Positions 15,217 through 25,822 of a stretch of DNA of 64,000 nucleotides are shown here, piece by piece. Position numbers and translations under genes: made by a program. Source of the stretch: Vibrio salinus (GTDB lineage: Bacteria > Pseudomonadota > Gammaproteobacteria > Enterobacterales > Vibrionaceae). Each line of letters starts with the position of its first letter. Position 1 is the first letter of the stretch. Location of the stretch: positions 62,001 to 126,000 of the forward strand of contig NZ_JAJSDZ010000009.1 of assembly GCF_021272385.1 (NCBI RefSeq). The letters are read 5' to 3'. The notes beneath the pieces are model-generated. The model had not been told where the DNA came from, made no database searches, and saw nothing but the letters and a program-made list of their open reading frames with translations.

Positions 15217-17331
15217 TTAACTCCGTTTCCGCCGGACTTTCAGAGATTGTGGCATGACACGGATTTTACGCATAATTCCGGCCAGATGAACACGATCTTT
15301 GGTCGTTAGTAAAACGGTTACCGTGTATAGGCGTCCGTCTTTTTCTTCTGTTGACAGACCATGGATATTTGAACCGGTATTGGCTATGACATTGGTGAGT
15401 TCTGCCAGTGCTCCCTGATTATTCATCAGGTCCACTTTTAGCTCGGTCACGAATTCCTGATCATAATCATCAGACCATTCTACCGCCATGTAACGTTCCG
15501 GCTCGCGCTGGTATCCCCGAACGTTTGCACAACTTTCCCGGTGAATAACCAAGCCTTTTCCGGGGGAAATATGGGCGACGATATGATCATCCGGAATGGG
15601 ATGACAACAGTTGGCAAAGTTCAGCAAAATGCCTTCGGCTCCGCGTATTGGCAGTTTCCGTTTCGGTTTGTCACTGTCTTTGACAATGATTTCATCGGCA
15701 TTGCCGAGTAAGCGACGTGCAATCACAATGCTCATCAGTTCACCCAGACCAATTGCGGCAAGCAAATCATCCAGAGATGACATTTTCTGTTCATCAATGA
15801 TAATCTGAATAGTGTTTGGATCAATGTCGTTCAGCGCGTGATCACCCAGTGCATGGTTCAGCAAACGGCGGCCAAGGCTGATGGACTCTTCGCGGCGCAT
15901 GGTTTTTAGAACCTGACGAATTTTCGTCCGGGCGCGGGAAGTCACTACATAGTTCAGCCAGGCGGCGTTGGGTCGGGCTCCCGGAGCACTGATTATTTCA
16001 ACAGTCTGACCAATTTTCAGTGCCTTACTGAGAGGATAAGGGTTGCGATCGACTCTTGCTCCGACACAGGTATTACCGATGTCAGTATGTACGGCATAAG
16101 CAAAGTCAACCGCAGTGGCATTGGCTGGTAATTCGACAATACGCCCTTTCGGTGTAAAGACATAAATTTCGTCCGGGAACAGATCCGATTTAACATTTTC
16201 AATGAATTCGAATGAGTTACCAGCACTTTGCTGAAGTTCCAGCAGGCTTTGCATCCACCGTTGTGCTTTCACCTGAGCCGTTGTACCGGAACGCTCACCG
16301 TTAGTTTTGTATGACCAGTGAGCGGCAACCCCTTTATCAGCCATTTGATCCATGTCTTCCGTGCGGATCTGAACTTCCACCGGAACCCCGTGAGGTCCCA
16401 CCATAGAGGTGTGTAAGGATTGATATCCGTTGGCTTTTGGTACTGCAATGTAGTCTTTCACCCGGCCGGGTCGAGGTTTATACAGACTGTGGACCTGACC
16501 AAGAGACCGGTAACAGGCATCGGGTGTATCGACGATGATCCGGAACGCGTAGATATCCATGATGGTATGGAAGCGTTGCTCTTTGGTTTTCATTTTGTTG
16601 TAGATAGAGAAAAGATTTTTTTCTCGGCCCTGCACTCTTGCCGTGAGCCCGAAATCTCTGAGGCGACCTTCAATTTCGCTGTGAATTCGTTGAATCATCT
16701 CTTTTCGGTTACCACGAGCTGATTTTACAACGTCTCTCAGCACACGATAACGATTTGGGTAGAGTGCTTCAAAACCTAACTCTTCCAGTTCTGTTTTGAT
16801 ATTGTGAATACCCAGACGGTGTGCCAGCGGAGCAAATATCTCAAGCGTTTCCCGTGCAATCCGGCGACGCTTGTCCTGACGCAATGCGCCCAGTGTCCGC
16901 ATGTTATGAGTGCGGTCAGCCAGTTTGATTAAGATAACTCTTATGTCCTGAACCATCGCAAGGATCATCTTACGAAAGTTTTCAGCCTGTGCTTCTTTTC
17001 GATCACGAAATTTCAGTTTGTCGAGTTTCGATACCCCGTCAACCAGCTCAGCCACGGCGGTTCCGAACATCGTTTCCAACTCTGCCTTGGCTACTTCCGT
17101 GTCTTCGATGACATCGTGGAGAAGAGCGGCTTGCAGTGTTTCCAGATCAAGACGCATTTCAGCTAAAATACGTGCGACGGCGACAGGGTGAATAATATAA
17201 GGTTCGCCGCTTGACCGGGTTTGCCCTTCGTGGGCATCTCTCGCTACCACATAAGAGTGACGCAGAGCCTCAATTTGAGGCTCTGACAAGTATTCCTGGG
17301 CAACGTCTTTGAGGCTATCGAATAGATACAA
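15217..17331 (-). CDS. spoT: Bifunctional (p)ppGpp synthetase/hydrolase SpoT
   Basis: A 704-residue RelA/SpoT homologue (E. coli SpoT 702). The N-terminal HD hydrolase domain (about 1-190) keeps the metal-binding signatures AALLHDVIEDTEV and LIKLADRTHNMRTL. The synthetase-like domain (about 200-370) has RVKDYIAVPKANGYQSLHTS. Then come a TGS domain (about 385-450, IYVFTPKGRIVELPANATAVDFAYA), a zinc-finger-like region with LNFANCCHPIPDD and a C-terminal ACT domain (about 630-704). SpoT degrades ppGpp and makes it under carbon and other stresses. It is co-transcribed with gmk and rpoZ, whose products respectively make GDP for the alarmone pathway and affect the polymerase response. Confidence 0.96.
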   Translation of the reverse strand: MYLFDSLKDVAQEYLSEPQIEALRHSYVVARDAHEGQTRSSGEPYIIHPVAVARILAEMRLDLETLQAALLHDVIEDTEVAKAELETMFGTAVAELVDGVSKLDKLKFRDRKEAQAENFRKMILAMVQDIRVILIKLADRTHNMRTLGALRQDKRRRIARETLEIFAPLAHRLGIHNIKTELEELGFEALYPNRYRVLRDVVKSARGNRKEMIQRIHSEIEGRLRDFGLTARVQGREKNLFSIYNKMKTKEQRFHTIMDIYAFRIIVDTPDACYRSLGQVHSLYKPRPGRVKDYIAVPKANGYQSLHTSMVGPHGVPVEVQIRTEDMDQMADKGVAAHWSYKTNGERSGTTAQVKAQRWMQSLLELQQSAGNSFEFIENVKSDLFPDEIYVFTPKGRIVELPANATAVDFAYAVHTDIGNTCVGARVDRNPYPLSKALKIGQTVEIISAPGARPNAAWLNYVVTSRARTKIRQVLKTMRREESISLGRRLLNHALGDHALNDIDPNTIQIIIDEQKMSSLDDLLAAIGLGELMSIVIARRLLGNADEIIVKDSDKPKRKLPIRGAEGILLNFANCCHPIPDDHIVAHISPGKGLVIHRESCANVRGYQREPERYMAVEWSDDYDQEFVTELKVDLMNNQGALAELTNVIANTGSNIHGLSTEEKDGRLYTVTVLLTTKDRVHLAGIMRKIRVMPQSLKVRRKRS

Positions 17332-17370
17332 ATTACAGGCCCGTGATGTTGTGTGATTTTACACTCACGA

Positions 17371-17643
17371 TTAACGGTTGTGAGCGATACTGCTTACGGC
17401 TGCAAGTTCAGCCGCTTCCTGTTCTTGTTGTTCCTGACGTTCACGTGCATCCAGAACTTCTTTTGTGATCAGACCTTCTTCGATTTCACGTAGAGCAATG
17501 ACGGTTGGTTTATCGTTCTCTTCCGGCACCAGAGAATCTTTACCGCCAGTTTGCATTTGACGTGCGCGGCGTGCCGCAATAAGAACTAAGTCGAAACGGT
17601 TGCCAATTTTTTCAACAGCGTCTTGTACAGTTACGCGTGCCAT
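17371..17643 (-). CDS. rpoZ: RNA polymerase omega subunit
   Basis: A 90-residue protein starting [29 protein letters not shown], the conserved omega core that wraps the beta-prime C terminus and aids polymerase assembly and part of the ppGpp response. The C-terminal half is Glu/Gln-rich. It is the usual length (E. coli 91). It lies 39 bases upstream of spoT and 109 bases downstream of gmk in one operon. Confidence 0.97.
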   Translation of the reverse strand: MARVTVQDAVEKIGNRFDLVLIAARRARQMQTGGKDSLVPEENDKPTVIALREIEEGLITKEVLDARERQEQQEQEAAELAAVSSIAHNR

Positions 17644-17752
17644 GAGAACTCCAAATAGTTAAATATATTAATTACAACAAGTGACCGTAAAGTATACAAC
17701 TTAACACATTGATAGGCTAGTTGCAGACCTTACATAAATGATAAATTCAGGC

Positions 17753-18421
<669 letters not shown>

Positions 18422-18522
18422 TTACCTGTATTGCCTGCGGGTTTTGCCGACAGGCAGAAAATGGAGGCGAAGAGTATCACGATCCTGACGATCTTCTCAA
18501 GTTTTAAACGATCGACAGGGGA

Positions 18523-18550
18523 TTGCACTTATTAAAACTTCGCGTATAAT
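18523..18550 (+). promoter_or_regulatory. Sigma-70 promoter for the queuosine-precursor transporter
   Basis: TTGCAC at 18523-18528 and TATAAT at 18545-18550 are separated by 16 bases. This would start a leader of about 100 bases, which contains two hairpins (18567-18585 and 18601-18613) and the candidate preQ1 aptamer. Confidence 0.7.
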
Positions 18551-18612
18551 CGCCGCTCCTGAAGAGGTGATGAAAAAATCATCACATCACATTGTTGAAT
18601 GAAGTTTAACTT

Positions 18613-18650
18613 CGTTTGGGTTCCCTCGCCCCCAAATCAAACTAAAAAGG
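18613..18650 (+). promoter_or_regulatory. Candidate preQ1-I riboswitch in front of yhhQ
   Basis: A stem TTTGGG / CCCAAA (18615-18620 and 18631-18636) encloses the 10-base loop TTCCCTCGCC. It is followed by the A-rich tail TCAAACTAAAAAGG, whose AAGG is the ribosome binding site of the gene seven bases later. This order (short stem, pyrimidine-rich loop, A-rich tail ending in the ribosome site) is that of preQ1-I aptamers, known from other bacteria ahead of this transporter (COG1738). Folding would hide the ribosome site when preQ1 is bound. I have not confirmed the pseudoknot pairing. Confidence 0.5.
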
Positions 18651-18656
18651 TATAAC

Positions 18657-19328
18657 ATGAGTCAATTTACCCCTTCTCAGCAACGTAAAGCCCTTTCGTA
18701 TTTGGTTGTATTTCATCTGTTGGTGATTGTATCCAGCAATTATCTGGTCCAGATACCCTTTGTTATTTTTGGTTTCCATACCACCTGGGGAGCTTTTACG
18801 TTTCCGTTTATTTTTCTGGCAACCGATTTAACTGTTCGTATTTTCGGTTCGTCTCTGGCCCGGAAAATTATTTTTCTGGTTATGCTACCTGCACTTGCTC
18901 TGTCTTACGGCTGTTCAGTTGTCTTTCATCAGGGTGAATATCAGGGACTGGCTCCGCTCTCTGAATTTAATCTGTTTGTTTTCCGTATTGCGGCTGCAAG
19001 CTTTATGGGATATTTACTGGGACAGATTCTTGATGTCCATGTTTTTAACCGTCTGCGTCAGTTAAGACAATGGTGGATAGCTCCGGCGGCATCAACAGTA
19101 TTCGGTAATGCGTTTGATACTATTTCATTTTTTGGGATCGCTTTCTATCAAAGTCCTGATCCGTTTATGGCGCAGCACTGGACTGAAATTGCGATGGTGG
19201 ATTACAGCTTTAAGTTATTGATTAGTCTGGGACTGTTTGTTCCAATGTACGGTATTCTCCTGAATTATCTGGTTCGTAAGCTTACCTCGGTGAATCCGGG
19301 GCTGAAAATTGTAGGTATTAATGCCTGA
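18657..19328 (+). CDS. yhhQ: Queuosine precursor transporter YhhQ
   Basis: A 223-residue inner membrane protein of the COG1738/YhhQ family with about six membrane segments. It carries typical motifs TWGAFTFPFIFLATDLTVRIFG (about residues 41-62), the central GYLLGQILDVHVFNRLR and FGNAFDTISFFGIAFY. E. coli YhhQ (221 residues) imports the 7-deazaguanine precursors preQ0 and preQ1 for queuosine modification of tRNA. The ATG at 18657 follows AAAAAGG. The leader carries a candidate preQ1 riboswitch, which fits the role, and a strong terminator follows. Confidence 0.9.
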   Translation: MSQFTPSQQRKALSYLVVFHLLVIVSSNYLVQIPFVIFGFHTTWGAFTFPFIFLATDLTVRIFGSSLARKIIFLVMLPALALSYGCSVVFHQGEYQGLAPLSEFNLFVFRIAAASFMGYLLGQILDVHVFNRLRQLRQWWIAPAASTVFGNAFDTISFFGIAFYQSPDPFMAQHWTEIAMVDYSFKLLISLGLFVPMYGILLNYLVRKLTSVNPGLKIVGINA

Positions 19329-19348
19329 GCGGTAGTTTTACGGATATC

Positions 19349-19372
19349 AGCCCGGCTCTGCCGGGCTTTTTT
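19349..19372 (+). terminator. Rho-independent terminator after yhhQ
   Basis: AGCCCGGC / GCCGGGCT with a very short loop is followed by six T residues. It touches the stop codon of the convergent dsbD. Confidence 0.9.
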
Positions 19373-21092
19373 ATGGCTGGATATTATTGATCCGATCCAG
19401 ATGTATCATGAAATCGTCAGCATTCATGAAGCCGGTTATCCGGGTTGATGGTGACGTGTTCCCTTGTTTGTCCCAGAACAGTAAGGTAGGCAAACCCAGA
19501 ATGTGAAGGTGTTTCAACAGTGCCTGATCGTTTTGGTTGTTGGCGGTTACATCCGCCTGAATGAGGGTATAACCGGACAATGCCTGCTGCACGTTTTCGC
19601 TTGAAAACGTGTACTTTTCGAATTCTTTACACGCGACACACCAGTCGGCATAAAAATCAATCATAACGGGTTTCCCATCATTTTTGGCCTGTTTTAACTG
19701 TTGTTCCAGCTGACTGACCGTAGTGACCCGGATAAATGCCAGTGAATGCGATTCATGCCAGGACGGGAGCAATACGCCGGTGATGGTAATAAAGGCAATA
19801 CCGGCTGACAGTATGACTCCCGCTATTTTCGTTTTGAGTCCGGAGTCATTTCTAAAGCTGGCCCAAAGCAGCCAGGTAATGGCTGAAGTAGCGAGCAGAG
19901 TCCAAAGAAGCGATGAAACGGTCGCAGGTAATATTCTTTCCAGTAAGAACAGAGGGGCTGACAACAGAACAAAGCCAAACAACTGTTTTACTTTGTCCAT
20001 CCACATGCCGGAACGGGGAAGTATCTGCTGGCCGAATAACGCTACAGCAATTAAGGGGACTCCCATGCCCAGAGCGAGAAGATAAAGAGCCAGAGCGCCG
20101 ATATAAAGGTTGCCAGTTTGAGATACGTAAATCAGAGCACCGGATAGTGGTGCCGTGGTGCATGGTGAGCAGACCAGACCGGAAATCGCCCCCATCACAA
20201 ATACCCCCCCAAATGTTCCGCCTTTCTGTCCGTTACTCCATTCATTGAGCCGGGTCTGTAGCGACGGTGGTAACTGAAGTGAAAACAGGCCAAACATCGA
20301 CAGAGCCAACAAAATAAACAGAAGGCTTAATGTGCTCAGTACGTACGGATTTTGTAAATAAGCCTGAAACTGTAATCCGGCAGACGCAACAATCAGACCT
20401 AGAATGGTGTAGGTCAGTGCCATTCCCTGAACATAGGTAAATGAAAGTGAAAAGGTCTGCTTTCTGGTTAGTTTCCGTTGTCCCAGAACAATGCTGGTCA
20501 GAATCGGATACATGGGCAGAACACAAGGGGTAAAAGCCAGCCCTATTCCCAGAGCGAACATAAAAAAGAGGGTCCAGTAGTTATCGGATAACTGGGCAGC
20601 AATCTGATTTTGCTCAGAAACCGGAGAAGAGAGCCCGGTCGTTTTTACCTGTGTTGGTGTCAGTGTGATAGTGCGGGTTTCCGGAGGGTAACAGAATCCT
20701 TTATCGGCACAGCCCTGATACTGAATGCTGATGGAAGCGCCGGGATTTATGCCGTTGAGTGACAAAGAAAGGAACAGAGAATCCCGGTATATTTCTACCT
20801 TCCCGAAAAATTCATCCCGATGAGGCAATCCTTCGGGCAAGGTTAATGGTCCGGAAATGACATTCTTCGCATTGATTGTTATATTTTTTTTGTACAGGTA
20901 GTAGCCGGATTTTATTTGCCAGTCGATATTGAGTTGATTGCCTGACTGAACCGCGTTGAATGCAAAGGCTTGATCGACGGTCACAAAATCGTTGGATGAC
21001 TGGCCAAACGGGTCTGTCTGGCCTGATTTAAATGCCGCCTGAGAGTACTGAGATAATAATAAACTGACAACCAGTAATAAAGTTCTGAGCAT
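19371..21092 (-). CDS. dsbD: Thiol:disulfide interchange protein DsbD
   Basis: A 573-residue inner membrane reductant conductor that passes electrons from cytoplasmic thioredoxin to periplasmic DsbC, DsbG and CcmG. It has a signal peptide (residues 1-19), a periplasmic alpha domain with the cysteine pair in YQGCADKGFCYPPET and an eight-helix beta domain with cysteines in FTPCVLPMYP and VCSPCTTAPLSG. The C-terminal thioredoxin-like gamma domain has the CxxC site in DFYADWCVACKEFE. All six redox cysteines are present. It is convergent with yhhQ. The downstream neighbour in the same orientation is a diguanylate cyclase, but an 83-base gap separates them. Confidence 0.95.
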   Translation of the reverse strand: MLRTLLLVVSLLLSQYSQAAFKSGQTDPFGQSSNDFVTVDQAFAFNAVQSGNQLNIDWQIKSGYYLYKKNITINAKNVISGPLTLPEGLPHRDEFFGKVEIYRDSLFLSLSLNGINPGASISIQYQGCADKGFCYPPETRTITLTPTQVKTTGLSSPVSEQNQIAAQLSDNYWTLFFMFALGIGLAFTPCVLPMYPILTSIVLGQRKLTRKQTFSLSFTYVQGMALTYTILGLIVASAGLQFQAYLQNPYVLSTLSLLFILLALSMFGLFSLQLPPSLQTRLNEWSNGQKGGTFGGVFVMGAISGLVCSPCTTAPLSGALIYVSQTGNLYIGALALYLLALGMGVPLIAVALFGQQILPRSGMWMDKVKQLFGFVLLSAPLFLLERILPATVSSLLWTLLATSAITWLLWASFRNDSGLKTKIAGVILSAGIAFITITGVLLPSWHESHSLAFIRVTTVSQLEQQLKQAKNDGKPVMIDFYADWCVACKEFEKYTFSSENVQQALSGYTLIQADVTANNQNDQALLKHLHILGLPTLLFWDKQGNTSPSTRITGFMNADDFMIHLDRINNIQP

Positions 21093-21175
21093 AACGAGTA
21101 GATGAAAGTAATTCAGACCGGATGATAAGCTAACAGTTATGAAAGAGATATACCAGCGATGGTATGAAACAGAGC

Positions 21176-23086
21176 TTAGCGCTGCCGCTCCGCCTTGGTG
21201 GTATTTTCTACAATAGTTAAACTTTCAAATTTATGAGCCGAGACGGTATTTTTCCCTTTTCTTTTAGAACGGTATAGTGCTTTATCAGCATACATGAAGG
21301 TTAACTGACTGTCCTCGTCGATTTCGGTGATGCCAATACTGACAGTAATCGGAATATTGTTGACAGTGTTGATAGAGTGGTTGAACCGGTGCATCAGTTC
21401 GTAGGCAGATTTGATATCAATGTGCTGAAGTATTACTGCAAATTCATCCCCCCCGATACGGGCAATAATGTCGGTATCACGTAACTGATTAGTCAGTTTT
21501 TCCGCTAAGCTAACAATGACATCATCACCAGACTGATGACCATAAGTGTCGTTGATGTTTTTGAAGTCATCAATATCGATGATTGCCAGACAGCTCATAG
21601 GCTGATTTTTATAGCGGCGTTTTAAACGGGAATAATGGCCGAGACTGTCATTGAATTTTTTCTTGTTCCACAACCCGGTTGCCGGATCTTTCTGGCTTTG
21701 ATTTTTGAGTTCATCGATGACCTGAAGTTGTTCTGAGATATCAATGAAAGAGTACATATATTGTTTGTTGCTGTGAAAAGAACCGGGCAGCTCTTTTACT
21801 TCGAGCTGGTATGAGACGCCGTGAATGTCACACTCATCTTGCCAGTGCTCGCTGACGGATAGAGCCTGTTTGAGTTTCAGTCTGGAAAGACGGATGCGGT
21901 CCACTTTCAGGAGATTGATGTTTTTGAGTTCTGATTGCTCAAGTTCCAAAAGATGGCAAAAGAGCGTGTTTCCCATGAGGACCTGATGGTTCGCATCGGT
22001 TAAAGCCACCGGGATACTATTGTCAAGGACACTTCGGCTGAAAATTCTTTCAATGTTCATTTTGGAATAATTAACCCAGAAAATGGCAACCAGTCCGGAT
22101 AGCAAGCCAAGTAATAACAAAAGAGTCAGCGCATCATTTTGTGTTTCCCGGTCATGACTTCTCAGAACTTCACTGATTTGGTTTGTCGGTATCAGGGTGA
22201 CCAGTGTCAGTTTTCTTTTTGTGTCGAAAAGGGGAGCGGAGAAAGGTTTGTAAACGTAAAGGCCTTTTGGCGATAGCATGGCTCCGCTTCGGGTTTTAGA
22301 GGATGATATTTGCTGCCATAACTCTGGATTTTGAGTTGGCAGATTCATATCATTTCGTTCTTTGATGAGATTGCCGAAAAGTTTGGTGCTGTCACTGCTC
22401 AGGAGGTAATAGCCTTTAGTATCGACGAAGCTGACGGAATAGTTTTGCTGGCTGGATGTAATGTAATCAATGGTTTCCAGTACTTCCAGATTAGCAATAA
22501 AGTAACCATAACGCTTCCCATCTATATCAATAGGATAGATCAGCCGGAATCCGGGTTTATAGGGAATTAACGGTTTTCCGTGTTCATATTCCAGATCGAT
22601 ACCAAATGAGCCTTGCTCCCCAGGTTTCAGGTGGCTGGCATAAATAAAATAGTCACGGGTGCCTTTTTCTTGCAACTGATTGTCCGGTACGATGTATGGG
22701 ACCGTCATTAATGGTGTTGATTCGACCCTTATAATCTCTTTACCCTGAGTATTTAAGTAACGAAGTTGGTAAAAATACCGGACATTTTCTTCTGTTATCA
22801 GCCATTGGTGCTCGATGTACTCTTTCAAGCGTGGTTCGCTTGACTTTGCAAAATCATACAGTAAAGGTGACTGGCTTAATTCTTTGAAAGTATTTCTAAT
22901 TTGGGTGTGAAGTCGGTTTGCCCTGTCATCAACAAATGATAGAAACTGGTTTCCCTGCTCTTCAAAACGGGCAATTAAAAAATGATGGGCCTCACTGGTA
23001 GTATGGCGGTAGTAAATTAAAGGTATGACTGACAGTATCAGCCAGACTAACAGCATTTTTTGGAGTACTTGAATTGAGGTTTTCAT
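21176..23086 (-). CDS. Membrane sensor diguanylate cyclase (GGDEF)
   Basis: A 636-residue protein with an N-terminal membrane helix (about 10-28), a large periplasmic sensor region of Cache type (about 30-315, with YFYQLRYLNTQGKEIIRVES), a second membrane helix (about 318-340) and a PAS-like segment (SIPVALTDANHQVLMGNTLF, about 355-475). The GGDEF domain spans about 480-625. The active-site motif RIGGDEFAVI is intact, and an inhibitory site RDTD lies five residues upstream, so it should make cyclic di-GMP with product inhibition. No EAL domain is present. The sensed ligand is unknown; Cache domains often bind amino or organic acids. It lies alone between dsbD and fxsA. Confidence 0.9.
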   Translation of the reverse strand: MKTSIQVLQKMLLVWLILSVIPLIYYRHTTSEAHHFLIARFEEQGNQFLSFVDDRANRLHTQIRNTFKELSQSPLLYDFAKSSEPRLKEYIEHQWLITEENVRYFYQLRYLNTQGKEIIRVESTPLMTVPYIVPDNQLQEKGTRDYFIYASHLKPGEQGSFGIDLEYEHGKPLIPYKPGFRLIYPIDIDGKRYGYFIANLEVLETIDYITSSQQNYSVSFVDTKGYYLLSSDSTKLFGNLIKERNDMNLPTQNPELWQQISSSKTRSGAMLSPKGLYVYKPFSAPLFDTKRKLTLVTLIPTNQISEVLRSHDRETQNDALTLLLLLGLLSGLVAIFWVNYSKMNIERIFSRSVLDNSIPVALTDANHQVLMGNTLFCHLLELEQSELKNINLLKVDRIRLSRLKLKQALSVSEHWQDECDIHGVSYQLEVKELPGSFHSNKQYMYSFIDISEQLQVIDELKNQSQKDPATGLWNKKKFNDSLGHYSRLKRRYKNQPMSCLAIIDIDDFKNINDTYGHQSGDDVIVSLAEKLTNQLRDTDIIARIGGDEFAVILQHIDIKSAYELMHRFNHSINTVNNIPITVSIGITEIDEDSQLTFMYADKALYRSKRKGKNTVSAHKFESLTIVENTTKAERQR

Positions 23087-23310
23087 TCTTATCCTGATAC
23101 CTTATGCCACCAGATTATTATGAGCCTCTCTTAAAGCTAGTGTATGAGTGGTTTTTTGCCATCAAATTTTTGCTAATAGCAATGGTTCTCGGTTTCCTAT
23201 CCGCATTAATACGAAAACAGAGATTACTGCTGATGACAAATTTGTCAGGTGAATTCGGAATATGGCAGAGAATAGGATAAACTAGTGAAACATATTGGTG
23301 CGGAGGTTGT

Positions 23311-23784
23311 GTGTTTCCTATCATTCTTTTATTTTTTATTGCTGTTCCAGTAATAGAAATTGCGTTATTTATACAGGTCGGCGGTTTCTTGGGATTTTGG
23401 ACAACCATTGCGTTAGTGTTGTTAACGGCATTTGTCGGGGCGTCTTTGGTACGCAGTCAGGGCTTGCAGACATTAATGACCGTTCAGCAACGGCTTAATC
23501 AGGGAGAATTACCAGCCAGGCAAATTCTGGAAGGTGTGTTGCTGGCGGTTTCCGGTGTATTACTGTTAACTCCCGGTTTTATGACCGATGCTCTGGGGAT
23601 GGTTATTTTGCTTCCGGGCCCACGTGCAATGCTTGCTCAGTACCTGATGAAGAAAGTGGTGGTTCAGGGGCAGTTTAATCCAGGGTTTCACCACTCATAT
23701 CATAATACCAGCCAAGATGATGGTAATACTTATGAGGGTGAATATGAGCGTAAAGACAGCGATGATCACCACAAACTAAAGTAA
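23311..23784 (+). CDS. fxsA: FxsA family membrane protein
   Basis: A 157-residue protein with three or four membrane helices and FxsA family motifs: FIAVPVIEIALFIQVGGFLG, VGASLVRSQG, LLLTPGFMTDALGM and a polar tail with NTYEGEYERKD. In E. coli FxsA relieves exclusion of phage T7 by the F plasmid when overproduced; its normal role is unclear. The start is a GTG at 23311 after GGAGG. Spacing is short (four bases), but no better start is in frame. Confidence 0.88.
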   Translation: MFPIILLFFIAVPVIEIALFIQVGGFLGFWTTIALVLLTAFVGASLVRSQGLQTLMTVQQRLNQGELPARQILEGVLLAVSGVLLLTPGFMTDALGMVILLPGPRAMLAQYLMKKVVVQGQFNPGFHHSYHNTSQDDGNTYEGEYERKDSDDHHKLK

Positions 23785-23826
23785 GTTCCCCCCACTGAGT
23801 CTAGTTACTGAGTTGATAGACTGTGT

Positions 23827-24303
23827 TTATTGAGCTCCGTCGAAGTCCATTTGACGCCAGGCCTCATAAGCAATGATAGCAACGGCGTTTGATAAATTCA
23901 GGCTGCGGGCTTCTGCCATCATCGGGATACGGATTCGTTGTTCCAGCGGCAGGCCTTCGATGATATTTATAGGCAGGCCTCGGGTTTCCGGCCCGAAGAG
24001 CAAAACATCGCCCTGCGCATAGTGCGGATCAACATGATGACCCGTTGTTTTTGTTGTGCATGCGAAGAGCCGGTATGGTTTTCCTCTGTTTTCTAAGTAT
24101 TCAAGAAAAGCCGGATAGTTTTGATGTCGGGTTACGTTCATTAGGTCCCGGTAGTCAAGACCGGCCCGGCGGACCTTTTTCTCTTCTAAGTCAAACCCCA
24201 AAGGTTCAATTAAGTGTAAGCTGGCACCACAGTTTGCACATAAACGAATAATGTTTCCAGTATTGGGGGCGATTTCAGGTTCATATAAAGCAATATCAAA
24301 CAT
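23827..24303 (-). CDS. trmL: tRNA (cytidine/uridine-34-2'-O)-methyltransferase TrmL
   Basis: A 158-residue SPOUT methyltransferase that modifies the wobble base of two leucine tRNAs (CAA and UAA anticodons). Motifs match E. coli TrmL (157): [49 protein letters not shown] and the knot [28 protein letters not shown]. An upstream extension of 21 codons exists, but the ATG at 24303 ([10 protein letters not shown]) matches the family start. A strong ribosome site is not visible. It is convergent with fxsA. Confidence 0.92.
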   Translation of the reverse strand: MFDIALYEPEIAPNTGNIIRLCANCGASLHLIEPLGFDLEEKKVRRAGLDYRDLMNVTRHQNYPAFLEYLENRGKPYRLFACTTKTTGHHVDPHYAQGDVLLFGPETRGLPINIIEGLPLEQRIRIPMMAEARSLNLSNAVAIIAYEAWRQMDFDGAQ

Positions 24304-24442
24304 GATAGGATCTTTGCTGGTCGGAAATGGATGGCAAGAGTATATACCCAAGAGCATTTCAGGCAAATAATGAAGTTTTTTGTTGATGAAGGCATCGCTA
24401 AGCCCATTTTTAATGCTTAAAACGGGCTGAAAAAGATAGAAT

Positions 24443-25822
24443 TTATGATAAAACCGGAAGTTGAAAGCAGATTTTTAAGCCGCCAAGTGGCTGGCTTCTT
24501 GAGGCTTCAATGGTTCCGCTATGCTGCCGGATGGCATTTTCTGTAATGGCCAGCCCGAGCCCTGTTCCGCCACTTTGTCTATCTCTGGCCGTTGAAACCC
24601 GGTAAAAAGGCCGGAAAATATCGTTTAGTTCCTCTTCCGGGACACCTGGGCCGTCATCTTCAACCGTGATGTATAAGTGCTCGCCAGATACTGTGAATTG
24701 GATAACGATTTGTTGCTGAGCATACTTAATTGCATTCCGGATGACGTTCTCCAGTGCGCTGATTAACAGTTTGGGGTTGCCTGAAATAGAACGTTCCGGA
24801 ATGGCGGAATAGAGTAGTGTTTTTTTGAGTTGCTCCGCTTCAAACTGAGCATCATCAAGCATAGCTTCCCAAAGACTGGATAATGACTGTGTTTCGTGAA
24901 TCAGATGACTGTCTATCTGCATTCTGGAAAGCTCAAGAAGTTCACTGATCATCTGTTCTAACCGGCGTGCTTCGGTATCGATTCTCTCTAATTCCTGTGT
25001 TTCTCCCAGCTTACGTTTTGCCAGTGCATTCGCCATGGTTAAACGAGTCAGGGGGGAGCGTAATTCGTGAGAAATGTCTGAAAGCAGCCTTTGCTGGCCG
25101 GAAATCATCCCATTAACAGCTTGCACCATTTTGTTGAAGCTTTGTCCGGCCTGGCGGAATTCTATCGGACCGAATTCAAGTGACGGGTCACTTTTAAATT
25201 CACCTCTGGCTACCCGTCGCGAAGCCATGGCCAGCTTGTTCGCAGGCTTGCTTAATGCCCAGGCAAGCCAGAGTAGAAATGGTGTACTGACCAACATGGC
25301 CAATAGCAAAAAGGAGATCGGGTTGTCCAGTAACCGGATAATGAATGGGGGTTCATTATCTGAACGCATTGCTACATATAGCAGTAAATCCCGGTTGGCT
25401 ATGTAAATGGGAAAAGGGCCGATAATGGTCAGTCGTCCGTAGAGCCTTTTTTGTGGGTCTGAAACTGAATCACTGGAAGTGATGAAATTTTTTAATGCTC
25501 TGACCCTAAAACTGGTCCGGGTATCGGAAGGAATGAGGTTGCCATCTTTATCCGTCAGAAAAAAGCGCATCCTTTCCGGTCCATGGTCCATCCGCATATT
25601 GAGATGCTTTTCGATTCTGGACAGATCATTTAATCCGGCAAACTGAAGTTCAATGCTGTTTTTAATATCGTTAAAATGAAGGGTTTCTCCATGGGATAAG
25701 TTTTTTGAGCGGCGGGGATCCAAGTGCGGTAAAGATAGCACAGTAATCAGCACCAGAAAAATAATCAGCCAGAAAACAGCAAAAATCCGGCCATATAAAT
25801 TATTGAGTTTTGGTAACCGCAT
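24443..25822 (-). CDS. cpxA: Envelope stress sensor kinase CpxA
   Basis: A 459-residue inner membrane histidine kinase (E. coli 457). It has a first membrane helix (about 11-30), a periplasmic sensor domain (about 31-165), a second helix (about 168-188), HAMP, the H box [19 protein letters not shown], and the ATPase motifs [21 protein letters not shown] and [17 protein letters not shown]. It phosphorylates and dephosphorylates CpxR in response to misfolded envelope proteins. Its start overlaps the cpxR stop by one base (TAATG), so the two are translationally coupled. Confidence 0.95.
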   Translation of the reverse strand: MRLPKLNNLYGRIFAVFWLIIFLVLITVLSLPHLDPRRSKNLSHGETLHFNDIKNSIELQFAGLNDLSRIEKHLNMRMDHGPERMRFFLTDKDGNLIPSDTRTSFRVRALKNFITSSDSVSDPQKRLYGRLTIIGPFPIYIANRDLLLYVAMRSDNEPPFIIRLLDNPISFLLLAMLVSTPFLLWLAWALSKPANKLAMASRRVARGEFKSDPSLEFGPIEFRQAGQSFNKMVQAVNGMISGQQRLLSDISHELRSPLTRLTMANALAKRKLGETQELERIDTEARRLEQMISELLELSRMQIDSHLIHETQSLSSLWEAMLDDAQFEAEQLKKTLLYSAIPERSISGNPKLLISALENVIRNAIKYAQQQIVIQFTVSGEHLYITVEDDGPGVPEEELNDIFRPFYRVSTARDRQSGGTGLGLAITENAIRQHSGTIEASRSQPLGGLKICFQLPVLS

